A DNA stretch of 26,279 nucleotides from contig JBKJUS010000052.1 in the NCBI GenBank assembly GCA_046590575.1, forward strand, positions 1 to 26,279, given 5' to 3'. The notes under the pieces are model-generated. The model made no database searches. It had not been told where the DNA came from and saw nothing but the letters and a program-made list of their open reading frames with translations. Source of the stretch: DATLNF01 sp046590575 (GTDB lineage: Bacteria; Actinomycetota; Actinomycetes; BP-191). Positions within the stretch are counted from its first letter, which is position 1, and the number at the start of each line of letters is the position of its first letter. Made by a program: the position numbers and the translations under genes. Positions 1 through 7,426 of the stretch are shown one piece after another.

Positions 1-246
1 CACGACGATCTCGCCGTCTACGACGCAGCGGGGCGGCATCTGGTCCAGCACCGCCGCGACGACGTCGGGGAAATACCGAGTGAGCGGTCGCTCGTTGCGC
101 GAGCCGAGTTCCACCGAGTCTCCGTCGCGGAAGACGATGCATCGAAATCCGTCCCACTTGGGCTCGAACTGGAAGTCCCCTGCAGGTATCGCGGAGACAG
201 ACTTCGCGAGCATCGGCTTGACGGGCGGCATGACGGGAAGTCGCAT
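1..246 (-). CDS. ligC: ATP-dependent DNA ligase, LigC type (5' part only)
   Basis: This is the first 82 codons of an ATP-dependent DNA ligase that runs off the left edge of the window. The adenylation motif I, EPKWDGFR, is at residues 28-35, with Lys30 the expected AMP-accepting lysine (KxDGxR). It is followed by ELGSRN at about residues 46-51 and VVDGEIVV at the window edge, as in nucleotidyltransferase ligases. The N-terminal pattern MRLPVMPPVKPMLAK resembles mycobacterial LigC, a stand-alone ligase of DNA end repair. This subfamily choice is from memory and less sure than the ligase call. I chose the ATG at 246 because the family usually starts about ten residues before PMLAK. No strong ribosome binding site is visible, and the frame stays open upstream. 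It lies downstream of the 94-residue hypothetical on the same strand. Confidence 0.88.
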   Translation of the reverse strand, partial: MRLPVMPPVKPMLAKSVSAIPAGDFQFEPKWDGFRCIVFRDGDSVELGSRNERPLTRYFPDVVAAVLDQMPPRCVVDGEIVV

Positions 247-302
247 GCCGACATCATCGGGTAGCGCCCCCCCGAACGTGGCGACGTTTCCCGCGGCGGC
301 GT

Positions 303-587
303 TTACGCCGAGTGCTTGGCCAGGTAGTCGATGAAGTAGGCGCGCAGCATCGGCTCGGCGTCGCCGAGGTGCTCGCCGCCGAGCTCGCGGAATAGCTCGA
401 TGAGGTCGGAGAGGGACGCCCCAGGGGCGGTAAAGCTGTCGTCGGTGGCGGCCCCGGCAGCGACGGGCACATGCTTCGCGAGGTCCCAGAAGAAGTGCAG
501 GTCGTGGCGGCGCTTGGCAACGTCGAAGGCGCGTCGTCGCAGCTCTTCGGTGTTCAACGCGTCGAGTTCATCGACGGTAGCGCTCAT
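303..587 (-). CDS. Conserved-looking hypothetical protein (94 aa)
   Basis: I do not recognise this small protein. It is acidic, with no signal peptide and no membrane segment. It is probably helical: residues 4-30 (DELDALNTEELRRRAF) and residues 60-92 (LSDLIELFRELGG, then a second helix) look amphipathic, with a low-complexity linker near residues 42-58. It is credible as a gene because a good ribosome binding site (GGAGG, 4 nt before the ATG at 585-587) precedes it, the codon usage fits, and it sits between two genes on the same strand: M23 peptidase 36 bp upstream and DNA ligase 56 bp downstream. The close spacing to the ligase suggests co-transcription. No function is assigned. Confidence 0.72.
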   Translation of the reverse strand: MSATVDELDALNTEELRRRAFDVAKRRHDLHFFWDLAKHVPVAAGAATDDSFTAPGASLSDLIELFRELGGEHLGDAEPMLRAYFIDYLAKHSA

Positions 588-623
588 CCGACCTCCCGCT
601 AGCGACCTGGCGGTGAGGCTATC

Positions 624-2096
624 TCAGGGGAAGTCGCGGCCGCGGGGGAGCTCCGCCAGCGTGGTGGACCAGGCCGCCCGCTTCGTCACAGCCCCCATGG
701 CGTAGGCATGCAATACCCGTCCGGACGGGATAAGCCGTCGCTCGCCGCCGTCGACCAGCCAGGTCACTCCAGTCGGCTCCCGGAGCAGCGTGCCGTTGCG
801 TGGTCGCAACGTTCCCCCGAGAGCCGGTCCGATCGGTGCCGGAGATTCCGTCGGGGCCACGGAGGGTGTCGGTTCCGGCGACGTGCCGTGGTCGAACGGG
901 ATGAAGGGCGGCGGCAGTGCGGGACCGAAGGAGTCCGCAGGCAGCGTCCATGCGTCCTGGTGCGCGATGCCCCAGCTGTTCAGCGTGGGCACGTCGGGGA
1001 CAGCCCGGCGCTCGCCGTTCCGGATGAGCCACAGGCTGGGAGCGCCGTCGAGGCGGAGCAGCGCGCCCTCGCGGATGGGTCCGGGCAGAGTCTGGTCGAT
1101 GGCGACCGGCGTGCGCGCCAATGCCTCCGCGTCAGCCAGCCTTACCCGGTCGGGCGAAACACCAACGAGTGCGAGCGAGTCGGATGGCACCTGGATTCGC
1201 GCGCCGTCGACGACGACCCAGTGGGCTCCATCTGGACCGCGTACGACGAGGCCGTCGCGGATCGGCACGTTCGCGCCGCGTGGGTACATGTCGATCTCGG
1301 CCTTCTGCACCGGTACGACGTCGGTCAGCCGGTAGCCGTTGAGCGCGATGGTGCCCTTGCCGATGAGCCGCTTCTGTCCACCGTCGATGAGCCATGCAGG
1401 CCCGAACCGGGCGTCGCGCACCAAAATCCCGTCGGGGTGCGGGCCGGCGGTCTGAGGTGCGGTGAGGCGCCAGGCCCGGTCCAGCGACCCCTTGGCGTTG
1501 TAGACGACGCCCGACCACGGCTCGCCCTTTCGCAGCTCGAGATGGGTGTGCGGACCGGTGTTCTCGGCGTTGCCGCTGTCGCCGCTCCACGCGAGCAACT
1601 GGCCCTGTACTACGCGGAGCCCCTGTCGCATGCCAGGGGCGAATCCGAACTCCGCAGTGCCCCTGCCGTCGTCGGTGCCAGGCGTGTCGTTGTTGGTGTG
1701 GAGGTAGTTGGCTGACCAGCCGTTGTCGCCCTGCAGCGTGATGTAGTTGCCCCCTCCCGGCGCGGTCTCACGCTTGAGCGAGTGGATGGTGCCGCTGAAG
1801 ACGGCCACGAGGGGTCGCATCCGCGGTGACATCAGGTCCTGGCCGAGGTGCGTGCGGGTGCAGCCAGAGCGGCACACGAGGAAGGTGTCGGAGTAGCTCA
1901 CAGCACCGATGACCGGAAACACCATCGGCACGACGACGGACTCCATCGCGACCGCAGCATCGGCGTACGCCGACCGCGTGGCCTCGCCGGTCGGCGCTGG
2001 GATCGCGGCCGCAGCTGCTGCCGTCACGGCCGTGGTCGCGGCGAGGGCTGCTGCACCCACCGCTGAGACGGCCCGGCGAAGTCCTGACGAGCGCAC
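624..2096 (-). CDS. Secreted M23-family metallopeptidase with C-terminal WLIDGG repeats
   Basis: This is an exported zinc endopeptidase of the LytM/lysostaphin class, 490 residues, expected to act on cell-wall peptide cross-links. Residues 1-35 form a signal peptide (Arg-rich start, then an Ala/Thr/Val stretch). The catalytic domain holds HLGQD (His83, Asp87), YLH (His143) and HTHLEL (His183, His185), so the zinc site is intact. Cys75 and Cys79 sit just before the first His and may form a disulfide. From residue 220 onward there are four degenerate copies of a module of the form G-x-L-x-R-(x)n-W-L-I/V-D/R-G-G-x-R-R, beginning near residues 222, 281, 343 and 434. A Pro/Ser/Thr-rich linker (about 398-427) precedes the last copy. 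The start is the GTG at 2096, because AGGAGG lies 7 nt upstream and the signal peptide follows directly. The open frame reaches to 2522 but would overlap the divergent NYN gene. Confidence 0.88.
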   Translation of the reverse strand: MRSSGLRRAVSAVGAAALAATTAVTAAAAAAIPAPTGEATRSAYADAAVAMESVVVPMVFPVIGAVSYSDTFLVCRSGCTRTHLGQDLMSPRMRPLVAVFSGTIHSLKRETAPGGGNYITLQGDNGWSANYLHTNNDTPGTDDGRGTAEFGFAPGMRQGLRVVQGQLLAWSGDSGNAENTGPHTHLELRKGEPWSGVVYNAKGSLDRAWRLTAPQTAGPHPDGILVRDARFGPAWLIDGGQKRLIGKGTIALNGYRLTDVVPVQKAEIDMYPRGANVPIRDGLVVRGPDGAHWVVVDGARIQVPSDSLALVGVSPDRVRLADAEALARTPVAIDQTLPGPIREGALLRLDGAPSLWLIRNGERRAVPDVPTLNSWGIAHQDAWTLPADSFGPALPPPFIPFDHGTSPEPTPSVAPTESPAPIGPALGGTLRPRNGTLLREPTGVTWLVDGGERRLIPSGRVLHAYAMGAVTKRAAWSTTLAELPRGRDFP

Positions 2097-2103
2097 CGAG
2101 GAA

Positions 2104-2109
2104 CCTCCT
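2104..2109 (-). promoter_or_regulatory. Ribosome binding site fixing the M23 peptidase start
   Basis: A perfect AGGAGG (read on the minus strand) ends 7 nt before the GTG at 2094-2096. It decides the start among many in-frame candidates upstream, because the signal peptide begins immediately after it. Confidence 0.8.
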
Positions 2110-2240
2110 GGAAGCGGCTGGTGCGTGCCTTGTCGACCTGGCGGCCGGTGGTCTTGACGTCGGGTCGGAGCCGACAGGACATCCTGGCTCGACGGAGAGG
2201 ACGACTCCTGCGGATGTGTCCCGAATTGCCGGCAGACCAC

Positions 2241-2246
2241 TACTCT
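2241..2246 (+). promoter_or_regulatory. Putative -10 box (TACTCT) for leaderless NYN gene
   Basis: TACTCT fits the actinobacterial TANNNT consensus and ends 6 nt before the GTG at 2253. No ribosome binding site precedes that GTG, so the transcript is probably leaderless. No convincing -35 box was seen. This is inferred from spacing only. Confidence 0.4.
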
Positions 2247-2252
2247 CCACCG

Positions 2253-2645
2253 GTGATCCAGGTGCTGATCGACGCCGACAACGTCGACGTCGTGCGCATC
2301 GGCGCACTGCTTGATTTGTTGCCCGACCACGGCGTGCGCATGACGGTGGCCGGTCACCCGGCGGCCCTTGAGGGCACGGATTGGCCGCCGTACGCCGAGG
2401 TCGTGGCGGCAGCGGGCTGGCAGCGTGCCGACATAGTGCTCGCCGCGGCGTACCAGCCTGATGACGCACCGCTCGTGCTCGTCTCGGGTGACGGCGACTT
2501 CGGTCTGCTCGTCACCCGGCATCGGGGCCCTGCGCTCGTGCTCTCGGAAGCGGCGTCCTACCGGCTCCGCGAGCAGGTGACTGTGGTGGATCCGATCCTC
2601 GACGGACTCGACCCACTACGCCAGTGGCTGGCCGCCGTGCTCTGA
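2253..2645 (+). CDS. NYN-domain (PIN-like) putative ribonuclease
   Basis: This small protein, 130 residues from the GTG at 2253, has the NYN/LabA-type PIN fold signature. It opens with a hydrophobic strand ending in the acidic motif LIDADN (residues 5-10). A later strand carries LVLVSGDGDFG, the second acidic cluster typical of the family, and the C-terminus has a short strand (VTVVDP) and helix. NYN domains are metal-dependent RNases or nuclease-like RNA-binding modules. No extra RNA-binding domain is present here. I chose 2253 because the first strand begins there and a TANNNT box lies 6 nt upstream. An ATG at 2214 with a distant GGAGAGG (13 nt) is the alternative and adds 13 residues. It is divergent from the M23 gene, and 35 bp separate it from the helicase, which suggests a shared transcript. 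Confidence 0.82.
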   Translation: MIQVLIDADNVDVVRIGALLDLLPDHGVRMTVAGHPAALEGTDWPPYAEVVAAAGWQRADIVLAAAYQPDDAPLVLVSGDGDFGLLVTRHRGPALVLSEAASYRLREQVTVVDPILDGLDPLRQWLAAVL

Positions 2646-2680
2646 CCGCCCGCAACGCCGGGTGCGGGAGGCTGTCTGGC

Positions 2681-5200
2681 GTGACGGACGACAGGGCGGG
2701 GCACGAGCCGGCGGTCCGGGCGGCGCTCTACGCGATGCAGGCAGCTCTCGAGGTCGAGGTGGCCCAGCTGCGGGGGCCCGGCGCCGAGGTCGGCCGCGAT
2801 GCCCACGCCGGGGTGCGGCTGACGGTGACGGGAAAGCGCTGCACCTATTCCTTCGCCGACGTGCCGGGCGCTCGGCTCGGCGACGACTTGCCGGTGCGGC
2901 TGGTGCTGCCGTTCGGCGGCGGTGAAGCAGACGGTGATGTCGTCTCGCACCGAGACGGCGAGCTGGTCGTGGGAGTCGGGCGGGACTTGGGCCCGACGAT
3001 CGAGCACGCGACGATCATCACGGATGCTTCCTTCCTGCTCGAACGGCTCGGCGCGCGGCTCGGCCAGGTGCTCGACGAGACCGCTCCGCTCGACCTCGAG
3101 GTCGTCGCGCGACTTCTCGGCCTGGCGCAGCCGAATTCCGCCACCGTGGATGTGCCGGCTGCCGTGGCCGATTCGCTCAACGAGGAGCAGTGGGCCGCGG
3201 TGGCACTCGCGCTCGGCAGTGACCTCACCTATGTGTGGGGCCCACCCGGCACTGGCAAGACGACCACCATCGCGCATCTGGTGGCAGCGCACTACCACGC
3301 CGGACGTTCGGTGCTTGTCGTGTCCAACACCAACACAGCGGTGGACACGGCCCTCGGTCACATCGCCGAGCTGCTTTCCGAGGAGCCCGGATTCGCCCGT
3401 GGCGACGTGTTGCGGCATCGCGCGATCGTCCAGGACGAGCTGCGCGATCGGCATGGCGAGAGCCTGACTGCCGAGGCCGTCGTGCGCCGGCTGGCCGCAC
3501 CTATTCTGGCGGAGCGGATGCGGCTCGACGTCGAGCTCGGTGGGCTCGGTGACACCGAGGCGGACAGGGCCGCGAAACGCGCCTTGCGCGACCGGATCGA
3601 CGTCCTTGACCAGCAGCTGGCAACTGGCGAGGAACAGCTGCTCGAGCGGGCTCGGGTGTTGGCCGCGACGGTCTACCAGACCTGGCTCGGTGGCATGCCG
3701 GAGCGCGACTTCGACGTCGTCGTGATCGATGAGGCGTCGATGGTGATGCTCCCCATGGCCGTGTACGTCGCTGGGCTCGCTCAGCACTCGGTGGTCGTGG
3801 CGGGGGACTTCCGCCAGCTGTCCTCGATCGTGACCAGCCCGGACCACGTCGCCCGGCGGTGGTTGGCGACCGACGCCTTCACGGAGGTCGGCATCCCGCG
3901 AGCGCTCAGCGCCGGCGACCCACCCGCATACCTGGCTGCTCTTCAAACGCAGTACCGGATGCGCCGGCCGATCGCCGACGTCGTCACCGCGTTGTACTAC
4001 GACGACAACCCGCTGCGCACCGGCCGCGCCGACCGCGATCCCTTGACCGGCCGGTCACTGCCGACAGAGCACCCGCTGGTCTACGTCGACACGGGTCCGC
4101 TCGGCGCCTGGGCCGGTTACCAGGGCCGCGGCTCGCGGTTCAACCCGTTGCATGCGCTCGTGGTCGCCGAGCTAGTCGAGGCACTTGCGCCCGCGCCCGA
4201 CGTGCTTGGGTCTGGCGGAGGTGAGGACTCGACGTTGGGCGTCGTGACGCCGTACGCCGCGCAGGAGCGTCTCGTGGCTGGCCTGCTCAGCGACCGACAT
4301 GGGCGTTCCTCTCGCGGCTGGTCGAGCACCGTGCACCGCTTCCAGGGCAACGAGAAGGACGCGATCGTGCTCGACCTCACCGACTCCGTGGGCGTCGGTC
4401 CGGGTCCGGGCGCCCGCGCCCGCGGTCGCGACGACTCGGAGTCGAGGCTGCTCAACGTCGCGGTCAGTCGAGCCCGCGACTGTCTCGCTGTGGTCGCCGA
4501 CTTCACCTATTTGCGCCGGCGTACGCCGCGAGGAGCGGTCGTGCGCCAGTTGTTGGATCTGCTGGAGTCCGAAGGTACGCCGCTGCGGCCTGACCTGGTA
4601 GGCGTCGACGGCTCAGGTCGTCTGCGTTGGCCGGGCGAGGACCTACGCTCGATGCCCGTGCCGCACCTACTCTCGCTGCACACTGCCGTCGCGGCCGTGG
4701 CCGCGGTTGTGGGCGACATCGACAACGCGACGGATGAGGTCGTGATCTGGACGCCGCGGGTGTCGGGCCAGGGCATGGCGGCCTGGTCTGCGGCGATGCG
4801 GCGTGCGTTGCTCCGGGGAATCGCGGTGCGGGTGGTGACCCGGCCGCCGGCGCAACAGATGACCGGTGAGCTCGTCATCCGGCAGATGCGCGAAGCCGGC
4901 GTCGTCGTCGACCTGTGGGAAGGGATGGACGAGCGGCTCGCTCTCATCGACGCGACCCACATCTGGCACGGCGACGGAGACATTGGCCTCCCACTCCCGG
5001 ACGAGTCGGTATGGGTCCGCGCCCGAAGCACCGCCATGGGCACGGCACTGGTCTCGCTCCTGCGGCCGGCGGCAAGCCCGAGGCGTCGACTTGGCGAGAC
5101 CACCAACCCACCATGCCGCGCCTGCGGGGCGCCGTCGGCGCTGCGTCGTACGCCGGGCGCGGCGGCCTTCGCGTGCACCGGAGTTTGCGCGCAGGAGTGA
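2681..5200 (+). CDS. Superfamily 1 (UPF1/Dna2-like) helicase with PLD-like and zinc-ribbon C-terminus
   Basis: This is an 839-residue putative ATP-dependent helicase or translocase. Visible SF1B motifs in order: Walker A GPPGTGKTT near residue 187, VSNTNTAVD (motif Ia), VVIDEAS near 347 (Walker B), AGDFRQLSS (motif III), QYRMR near 423 (motif IV), HRFQGNEKD near 551 (motif V) and NVAVSRARD near 592 (motif VI). All look intact. Residues of about 660-800 resemble the phospholipase-D-like module found at the end of some helicases, with VVIWTPR and an ALID-x4-WHGDGDI segment. The HKD signature is degenerate: the expected His and Lys are Asp750 and Arg752 (DERLALID). A zinc ribbon closes the protein (Cys812, Cys815, Cys832, Cys836). 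Start at GTG 2681, with GGGAGG 9 nt upstream; the frame is open back to 2624, inside the NYN gene. The substrate (DNA or RNA) cannot be told from sequence. Confidence 0.87.
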   Translation: MTDDRAGHEPAVRAALYAMQAALEVEVAQLRGPGAEVGRDAHAGVRLTVTGKRCTYSFADVPGARLGDDLPVRLVLPFGGGEADGDVVSHRDGELVVGVGRDLGPTIEHATIITDASFLLERLGARLGQVLDETAPLDLEVVARLLGLAQPNSATVDVPAAVADSLNEEQWAAVALALGSDLTYVWGPPGTGKTTTIAHLVAAHYHAGRSVLVVSNTNTAVDTALGHIAELLSEEPGFARGDVLRHRAIVQDELRDRHGESLTAEAVVRRLAAPILAERMRLDVELGGLGDTEADRAAKRALRDRIDVLDQQLATGEEQLLERARVLAATVYQTWLGGMPERDFDVVVIDEASMVMLPMAVYVAGLAQHSVVVAGDFRQLSSIVTSPDHVARRWLATDAFTEVGIPRALSAGDPPAYLAALQTQYRMRRPIADVVTALYYDDNPLRTGRADRDPLTGRSLPTEHPLVYVDTGPLGAWAGYQGRGSRFNPLHALVVAELVEALAPAPDVLGSGGGEDSTLGVVTPYAAQERLVAGLLSDRHGRSSRGWSSTVHRFQGNEKDAIVLDLTDSVGVGPGPGARARGRDDSESRLLNVAVSRARDCLAVVADFTYLRRRTPRGAVVRQLLDLLESEGTPLRPDLVGVDGSGRLRWPGEDLRSMPVPHLLSLHTAVAAVAAVVGDIDNATDEVVIWTPRVSGQGMAAWSAAMRRALLRGIAVRVVTRPPAQQMTGELVIRQMREAGVVVDLWEGMDERLALIDATHIWHGDGDIGLPLPDESVWVRARSTAMGTALVSLLRPAASPRRRLGETTNPPCRACGAPSALRRTPGAAAFACTGVCAQE

Positions 5201-5311
5201 AGGCGTAGCAGGGTGGGAATAGCCTGATCTGGCCATATGGTGACCTGGACCTGGCGCCGATGTGGATAGGTGAGGGCCTGTGGGTCCCGCGCACCGAGAG
5301 GAGGCCTGCGG

Positions 5312-6229
5312 ATGAGCTTGCTGCCTTTCCGCGCACCTCGCGGTGCCGCAGCCGTCGAGCCGCGTCCGGTCGCGGTCGTCCTCTCCGGCGGCGGCAGCGC
5401 GGGCGCAGCGCAGGCTGGCATGCTCGCCGCTCTGGTCGAGGGCGGCGTGCGTCCTGATTTCGTCGTCGGCTGCTCGGTGGGCGCGCTCAACGGCACGTTC
5501 CTGGCGATGGACCCTTCCGGCGAGCGGATCGGCGACCTCCTCGCACTCTGGCGTGGGCTGACCGCCCGTGACATCTTCGGCAACGGTTCGGTACGCCGCT
5601 TGTTCAACCTGGTCAAACGCCGCGACCACCTCTGTTCACCTCTGTCCTTGCGCCGGATCGTGCGCGAATGGCTGCCCGTCGAGGATCTGTCGCAGACCGC
5701 GGTGCCGATGCATGTCATCACCACGGACCTGCACACGGGCCGTGCCGCCTGGTGGTCGGCGGGCGATACCGAGACCATCCTCTCGGCGAGCGCCTGTCTA
5801 CCGGGCGTCTTCCCGCCAGTGGTCCTGGGCGACAGTCGGCACGTCGACGGTGGCGTCTCCGACGGCGTACCCGTCGACCGGGCCATCGAGCTGGGTGCCC
5901 GCACTGTGTGGGTCCTGGACGTCACCAACGATGACCCCTTGCCAGCTGACCGGCGGATGAGCGCACTGGATGTGCTGCTGCGCAGCTTCACGATCAGTCG
6001 GGCCCGTCGGGCCGACAGCGTCTATGTCCAGGGCGTGACCGTGCACCACATCCGAGTGCCGGAGACCGCGGGACTGGACCCGCGGGACTTCTCCCGCAAC
6101 GTTGAGCTGATCGCCGCGGGATTCGCCGCAGCCCACGCGTTCATGTCCGACTTGGTCACCAGCCCGGTCAGTGCGCCGGAGCAGCGCTCCCGGCTGCTTC
6201 GCCGCGCCCGGCCGGCGCCCGCGGCCTGA
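5312..6229 (+). CDS. Patatin-like phospholipase / acyl hydrolase
   Basis: This 305-residue protein belongs to the bacterial patatin (RssA-like) family of lipid acyl hydrolases, which use a Ser-Asp dyad. The oxyanion loop is SGGGSAGAAQ (Gly26-Gly28), the nucleophile elbow is GCSVG (Ser55), and the dyad aspartate is in VDGGVSDG (Asp179). All three elements are present, so it should be active. There is no signal peptide, and it is probably cytoplasmic or membrane-peripheral. The C-terminal tail is rich in Arg, Ala and Pro and unconserved-looking. The start is the ATG at 5312, because AGAGGAGG lies 7 nt before it; the frame is open to 5270. Its last 62 bp overlap the 3' end of the opposite-strand membrane protein gene. 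The natural substrate is unknown. Confidence 0.9.
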   Translation: MSLLPFRAPRGAAAVEPRPVAVVLSGGGSAGAAQAGMLAALVEGGVRPDFVVGCSVGALNGTFLAMDPSGERIGDLLALWRGLTARDIFGNGSVRRLFNLVKRRDHLCSPLSLRRIVREWLPVEDLSQTAVPMHVITTDLHTGRAAWWSAGDTETILSASACLPGVFPPVVLGDSRHVDGGVSDGVPVDRAIELGARTVWVLDVTNDDPLPADRRMSALDVLLRSFTISRARRADSVYVQGVTVHHIRVPETAGLDPRDFSRNVELIAAGFAAAHAFMSDLVTSPVSAPEQRSRLLRRARPAPAA

Positions 6230-6536
6230 TCAGCAGCGCCACCACCGTCAGAAGTCCCGCGAGGGCGACGAGGACGACGTACGCCGCAGCGCGTCCGTGC
6301 CGGGTGGCGCTCAACACAATCGCAGCCGTCACGCCCATCCCGGCGATGCGGGCCACCCACTCGGAGTGGCGCAGGCCGGCTGCCAGCGCCAGCGTGACGA
6401 AGATGAGGAAGTCCATGACGATCCACACGCCCGGCTCCAGCTCGTCGTAACCAGGCGCCCCGGGCACCAACGGGATCAGGTAGCCGACCACCTGCAAGGC
6501 GGCGTACGCCGACACGAGGACGCCTCGTCGAGACAT
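6168..6536 (-). CDS. Small membrane protein, four predicted TM helices
   Basis: This unrecognised 122-residue protein has four hydrophobic segments. They are near residues 6-27 (VSAYAALQVVGYLIPLV), 37-55 (GVWIVMDFLIFVTLALAAG), 64-77 (GMGVTAAIVLSAT) and 83-103 (AYVVLVALAGLLTVVALLI), followed by a short positively charged tail. The loop between the first two is acidic (YDELEPG). The ATG at 6536 puts the first helix almost at the N-terminus with an MSRR start, consistent with a cytoplasmic N-end. An upstream extension to 6656 would run into the divergent acyltransferase gene. The 3' end overlaps the patatin gene by 62 bp in convergent orientation. That is unusual but possible, because the overlapping part encodes only the tails of both proteins. 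Confidence 0.7.
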   Translation of the reverse strand: MSRRGVLVSAYAALQVVGYLIPLVPGAPGYDELEPGVWIVMDFLIFVTLALAAGLRHSEWVARIAGMGVTAAIVLSATRHGRAAAYVVLVALAGLLTVVALLIRPRAPAGRGEAAGSAAPAH

Positions 6537-6609
6537 GGCGGCAGTCTGCCATGGGAAGGTGGCGCTTCTCGTCGCGGCCGTCGGCCGCGCAGCCTGGACA
6601 GGAGCTTCC

Positions 6610-7398
6610 TTGGCCGCGTCGCCGCGCAGCACCCGGCGCAGGCTAGCCGTTGCCACCTGGCGGCCGTCGCGCGACGGGCGCCTCTACGGCCGCGTCGCAA
6701 TCGATGCGACTGCGTTGCAGCGCTTCCTCACCGAGCTGCGAGCCAGCAGCGGCGTACGGGTGTCGGTTACCCATGCGGTCGGCAAGGCCGCCGCTCGGGC
6801 GATGCGCGAAGTACCCGAGGCGCACAGCCGGGTGCGGTTCGGCCGGGTCGTGCCCCTGCCGAGCTGCGACGTCGGATTCGCGGTGGACATTGCCGGCGAA
6901 GACCTCGCTCCGGTGAAGGTGATGGCGGCCGACACGAAGTCGGTGGTGGAGATCGCACGGTCACTCGAGGCCGGCGCCCTGGACCTGCGTGAGGGCCGCG
7001 ACCGCGCCTATGTCACGACGACCCGGATAGCGAGGGCGCTTCCGTCGTGGCTGATCCGACCGGTCCTGGACGTCGCGAGTGTGGTCAACGGCGGGATGGG
7101 ACTTCGAGCCTTCGGCCAGCCGGCTTTCCCGCTCGGCTCGGTGTTCATCAGCAATGTCGGGTCATTCGGGCTCGACGAGGTGCTCCTTGCTCCGGTTCCG
7201 TTTGCCCGCGTGCCGGTCTACGTCTGCGTGGGAAGGATCGCGGATGCACCCCTCGTCGTCGACGGCGCGGTGGCGGTCCGTCCACAGCTCATCGTCACGT
7301 TCACGTCAGACCACCGCATCGTCGACGGGGTCCAGGCCGGCCGGTTCGTCCACGCGGTGAAGTCCGCACTGCTCGACCCGTCGCTGTTGACCGGTTGA
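6610..7398 (+). CDS. Stand-alone 2-oxoacid dehydrogenase E2-type acyltransferase catalytic domain
   Basis: This protein consists of the catalytic domain of dihydrolipoamide acyltransferases only. It begins with the family's STRRxLAVATW block and ends with the active-site motif DHRIVDG (His235, Asp239 counting from 6610). No lipoyl domain and no E1/E3-binding domain are present, and no E1 or E3 gene is nearby, so a role in a classical 2-oxoacid dehydrogenase complex is unlikely. It may move acyl groups between CoA and another acceptor, which is inference. The start is uncertain. The TTG at 6610 has AGGAG 5 nt upstream and places the STRR block six residues in, as expected for the domain. The ATG at 6535 would add 25 poorly conserved-looking residues and would overlap the divergent gene's start codon. 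Confidence 0.8.
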   Translation: MAASPRSTRRRLAVATWRPSRDGRLYGRVAIDATALQRFLTELRASSGVRVSVTHAVGKAAARAMREVPEAHSRVRFGRVVPLPSCDVGFAVDIAGEDLAPVKVMAADTKSVVEIARSLEAGALDLREGRDRAYVTTTRIARALPSWLIRPVLDVASVVNGGMGLRAFGQPAFPLGSVFISNVGSFGLDEVLLAPVPFARVPVYVCVGRIADAPLVVDGAVAVRPQLIVTFTSDHRIVDGVQAGRFVHAVKSALLDPSLLTG

Positions 7399-7413
7399 CG
7401 GGTGACCTCCGTG

Positions 7414-7419
7414 TAGCGT
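7414..7419 (+). promoter_or_regulatory. Putative -10 box (TAGCGT) for leaderless pheA
   Basis: TAGCGT matches TANNNT and ends exactly 7 nt before the GTG start of pheA. No Shine-Dalgarno sequence is visible. Upstream are three TGAC(C/G) repeats (7388-7407), none at a standard -35 distance. Confidence 0.4.
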
Positions 7420-7426
7420 CGCCGCC

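Noticed and set aside
708..1715. 335-codon open frame on the plus strand
   Set aside because: It is antisense to the M23 peptidase, which has intact catalytic motifs; long antisense frames are expected at this GC content. No family motif is seen.
2097..2522. Upstream extension of the M23 peptidase to 632 residues
   Set aside because: It would place the signal peptide inside the protein and overlap the divergent NYN gene; a perfect ribosome binding site marks the GTG at 2096.
2558..3946. 462-codon open frame on the minus strand
   Set aside because: It is antisense to the helicase, which shows all SF1 motifs; the translation is rich in His, Arg and Gln with no fold signature.
4507..5991. 494-codon open frame on the minus strand
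   Set aside because: It spans antisense to the helicase end and the patatin gene, with Ser/Arg/Thr-rich composition typical of a non-coding frame.
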